Origin: an uncultured Eubacteriales bacterium
GTDB taxonomy: Bacteria; Bacillota; Clostridia; Christensenellales; Borkfalkiaceae
NCBI GenBank assembly: GCA_902766475.1
Contig: CACXDQ010000034.1
Location: 1-8,588, forward strand
Direction: 5' to 3'
Length of the DNA: 8,588 nt
Made by a program: the position numbers and the translations under genes. A model generated the notes under the pieces. It saw only the letters and a list, made by a program, of their open reading frames with translations, had not been told where the DNA came from and ran no database searches. This document shows positions 6,664-8,588 of the stretch, in pieces; position 1 is the first letter of the stretch; each line of letters opens with the position of its first letter.

Positions 6664-8301
6664 TTATTTTATTATTTTTATCTGTGACGGTGCGTTTACC
6701 GTCGTATTGACCTTTCCGTTTTCGTCTACTCTGTGTTCTACGGTAAGTTTGCCGTAAGGTGTCGGATAAGTTACTTTTAAATGTTTCAAACCGCTTAAAT
6801 GCGGGTTAATTGCAATTTCTTTGCATCCGGGTGACTTAATTTCAATGCCTGCCACAACGTGCATGAGATAAGGTATAACGCCGCTCGACCAACCGTGACA
6901 AAGGCTGTGACGGTATCCTTTATAACAAAATGCTCCGAAATCGCCGTGAATATCCTTTTGACTTCTCGTCACAAGCTTAGTTATCCCGCATACGTTGTCG
7001 GAAAGCCACTCTATATCGAAATCTTCCCAAAAAGTCGTTGCTCCCAAATCGAGCATTGCCCCATAGTATTCTTTCATCATAGAGAGTGATTTTTCATATT
7101 CCCCGAACGAACTAACGGCTTTTAAGATAAAGTAAGACATAAACGTCGAAAGACCTTTCGCTCCGTTTTCCGTGACGATCTTCTTATCGTTTTCATCGCC
7201 GATACCTGCCAATATCCTCAGCGAAGCTATCTGTTTCATCTTTATTACGCTGTACTTTTTCTCGGTTATCTTGCGAATAACACCGTCTATAAATGAATTA
7301 TCTATACCCAAAATTGAATATAGTTCTTTGGCGGCTTTAAAAGTAAGCACGGCAAGCGCCTGAACACCGGCAGCTTCGTCGTTCGTTTTTATTTCGTCCG
7401 ATTCATCCTGAGGGTGCGACGGCCAGTCTATAAAATATCCTGCGTTTTCCACACCTTTTATAATCGAAAAATCTAAATGTCCGTCGTCGGAAATACATTG
7501 TTTTAACTGTTCGACAAGACCGACGAGATATTCTTTTTGCTTTTCAAGATAATTAAGATCACCTTTGCCGTTATAATGCTCCTTTAAAATAAGTATCCAC
7601 CACATCGAATACGTCGGATAACGGTTCATCCACTTCGGAAGTTCTGTCTGATCTTTGATAAAATCGAGAGAATTATCAATGTTATCCATTTTTTTATAGA
7701 GCGAATCGAGTGCAAAAACTTCGGGATACATATCGCCTATCCACACGAGTCTGTCCCTCTTTACACCGTCCCAGACCATTCCGTTTTGTAAGCATAGCCT
7801 TACGGTGTATGCGGCAGTATCGAAAATTTTATTTACGAGCTTGTCGTCCGAATGAAATTTTCCTATGACTTTTTCGTCGTTTATTTCGAGATTTGCAACT
7901 ATGGATTTGATCAAAGCCGAAGTGTTGTCGATAAAATCTATCCGCAAAAATCTGAAAGCCGTCTGCCCGAAATACATATCGGAATATGTCTGCAAGTTTA
8001 CGACCATATCTCTCGTCGCATGGTCGTTTGTGGAATTCTTAAAACCGATTTCCGAACACGTTTCTCCTACCGATTCACCGAATCTGAGCCTTATTCTGTT
8101 GTTGCCTTCTACTTGTCTTGTGATTATTCTGACCGAGCCGACAATTTCCTTACCGAAATCGAGAATTATATATGAATTTGCCGAAAAATCGCACAAAAGC
8201 GGCTCGTTAAAACCTATCTGCATAGGTTTATCTATAAACAGATTTTCAACGCCCGAAACGCCGAAGCATCTGACAACTTTTTTGGGTAATAAATAAGCCA
8301 T
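6664..8301 (-). CDS. Alpha-L-rhamnosidase-like glycoside hydrolase (GH78-like), compact form
   Basis: This 545-residue protein looks like an intracellular GH78 enzyme that would release L-rhamnose from rhamnosides by an inverting mechanism. An N-terminal beta-sandwich (about 1-140) has YIILDFGKEIVGSVRI, as in rhamnosidase N-terminal and D domains. An (alpha/alpha)6 barrel follows (about 150-490), with WDGVKRDRLVWIGD at 177-190. The usual motif is close to D-C-P-Q-R-[DE]-E-R-L-G-W-x-G-D, so Asp178, Asp183 and Asp190 are candidate substrate-binding or acid residues. GATTFWEDFD at 420-429 offers Glu426 as the likely general base, and LCHGWSSG at 467-474 is a further family signature. The C-terminal beta-sandwich begins near 490 and contains the typical YPTPYGKLTV. 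Many GH78 proteins have 900 or more residues, so this one lacks several accessory beta domains. No signal peptide is present, so its substrate is probably imported. The start is supported by GAGG at 8307-8310. It follows the M3 peptidase by ten bases. Exact substrate specificity is uncertain. Confidence 0.85.
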   Translation of the reverse strand: MAYLLPKKVVRCFGVSGVENLFIDKPMQIGFNEPLLCDFSANSYIILDFGKEIVGSVRIITRQVEGNNRIRLRFGESVGETCSEIGFKNSTNDHATRDMVVNLQTYSDMYFGQTAFRFLRIDFIDNTSALIKSIVANLEINDEKVIGKFHSDDKLVNKIFDTAAYTVRLCLQNGMVWDGVKRDRLVWIGDMYPEVFALDSLYKKMDNIDNSLDFIKDQTELPKWMNRYPTYSMWWILILKEHYNGKGDLNYLEKQKEYLVGLVEQLKQCISDDGHLDFSIIKGVENAGYFIDWPSHPQDESDEIKTNDEAAGVQALAVLTFKAAKELYSILGIDNSFIDGVIRKITEKKYSVIKMKQIASLRILAGIGDENDKKIVTENGAKGLSTFMSYFILKAVSSFGEYEKSLSMMKEYYGAMLDLGATTFWEDFDIEWLSDNVCGITKLVTRSQKDIHGDFGAFCYKGYRHSLCHGWSSGVIPYLMHVVAGIEIKSPGCKEIAINPHLSGLKHLKVTYPTPYGKLTVEHRVDENGKVNTTVNAPSQIKIIK

Positions 8302-8311
8302 AACAGCCTCG

Positions 8312-8588
8312 TTAATTGTATTTTTCTATTTCTGAAAGCAAGATCTCTTCTGCGTAAGAGCAAGCCTTTTTAACGCTGCCCTCTTCAAACGGAATAGACA
8401 AATTAGCATATCTTAAAGTGTCGTTATACTTTTTGCTTCCTCCGACTTTGCAAAGGTTGAGATAATCGTTCCAAGCGGAAACTTTATCCTCGCTCATCTT
8501 TTTCTTAAATTCCATTGCGCCCATCGTCGTAAGCGTATAGTTGATATAATAGAAAGGATAAAGGAAAATGTGAATTTTATGATACCAA
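8312..8588 (-). CDS. M3-family oligoendopeptidase (PepF-like), C-terminal end (cut by window edge)
   Basis: These are the last 91 residues of a metallopeptidase whose beginning, including the zinc-binding HExxH, lies beyond the window. The reading frame is open to the edge at 8588, so the internal ATG at 8524 is not the start. The visible part begins WYHKIHIFLYPFYYINYTL; the YPFYYINY segment is the conserved tyrosine-rich signature near the C-terminus of oligoendopeptidase F and related M3 enzymes. It continues with the family pattern AWNDYLNLCKVGGSKKYNDT and ends in a helix after SIPFEEGSVKKA. Members cleave short peptides in the cytosol with a Zn2+ ion. The stop codon (8312-8314) lies ten bases before the rhamnosidase start, so the two genes should share an mRNA. 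I am sure of the family but cannot assign the subfamily or cleavage preference from this part. Confidence 0.88.
   Translation of the reverse strand, partial: WYHKIHIFLYPFYYINYTLTTMGAMEFKKKMSEDKVSAWNDYLNLCKVGGSKKYNDTLRYANLSIPFEEGSVKKACSYAEEILLSEIEKYN

Noticed and set aside
8312..8524. A separate 70-residue small protein starting at 8524
   Set aside because: The frame remains open to the window edge, and the upstream residues contain the conserved M3 peptidase segment YPFYYINY, so this ATG is internal.

Overview
The window reads as chromosomal DNA from a low-to-moderate-GC Gram-positive bacterium. It is most likely an uncultured member of Bacillota, class Clostridia, possibly from the gut. The evidence is strong GGAGG-type ribosome binding sites, short AT-rich gaps, standard code with TAA stops, an approximately 650-residue type IIA topoisomerase B subunit without the long proteobacterial insertion, and clostridial-looking metabolic genes. 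No marker here fixes the species. Every supported gene lies on the minus strand, so transcription runs from high to low coordinates.

Upstream block (8588 down to 6616): the C-terminal end of an M3-family oligoendopeptidase enters from the window edge. Ten bases later comes a compact alpha-L-rhamnosidase-like (GH78) protein with no signal peptide. A 13-bp hairpin followed by a U-tract closes this unit. It looks like a small catabolic or turnover operon working inside the cell on peptides and rhamnosides.

Central block (6551 down to 2080): a good promoter (TTGAAA, 17-bp spacer, extended -10 TGC-TAAAAT) with flanking A-tracts drives the two subunits of a type IIA DNA topoisomerase, B subunit first. 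They are 11 bases apart and the B stop codon lies in the A-subunit ribosome binding site. The A subunit has the active-site Arg-Tyr and the C-terminal beta-pinwheel but no GyrA box, and no dnaA/dnaN/recF neighbours are visible. Topoisomerase IV (ParE/ParC) is therefore a better call than gyrase.

Downstream block (1994 down to 1): after an 85-base gap with no convincing terminator come an unrecognised 182-residue, mostly helical cytoplasmic protein, a group III iron-dependent alcohol dehydrogenase close to the PduQ/FucO/AdhE-C type, and the N-terminal part of a NagD-like HAD-IIA phosphatase that runs out of the window. The gaps are 6 and 1 bases, so these three are very probably co-translated and may be read through from the topoisomerase promoter.

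No CRISPR array, mobile element, tRNA, rRNA, attachment site or recognisable defence system was seen. The window is mostly ordinary core and metabolic sequence. The least explained items are the 182-residue protein and the shortened, motif-divergent rhamnosidase paired with a peptidase.
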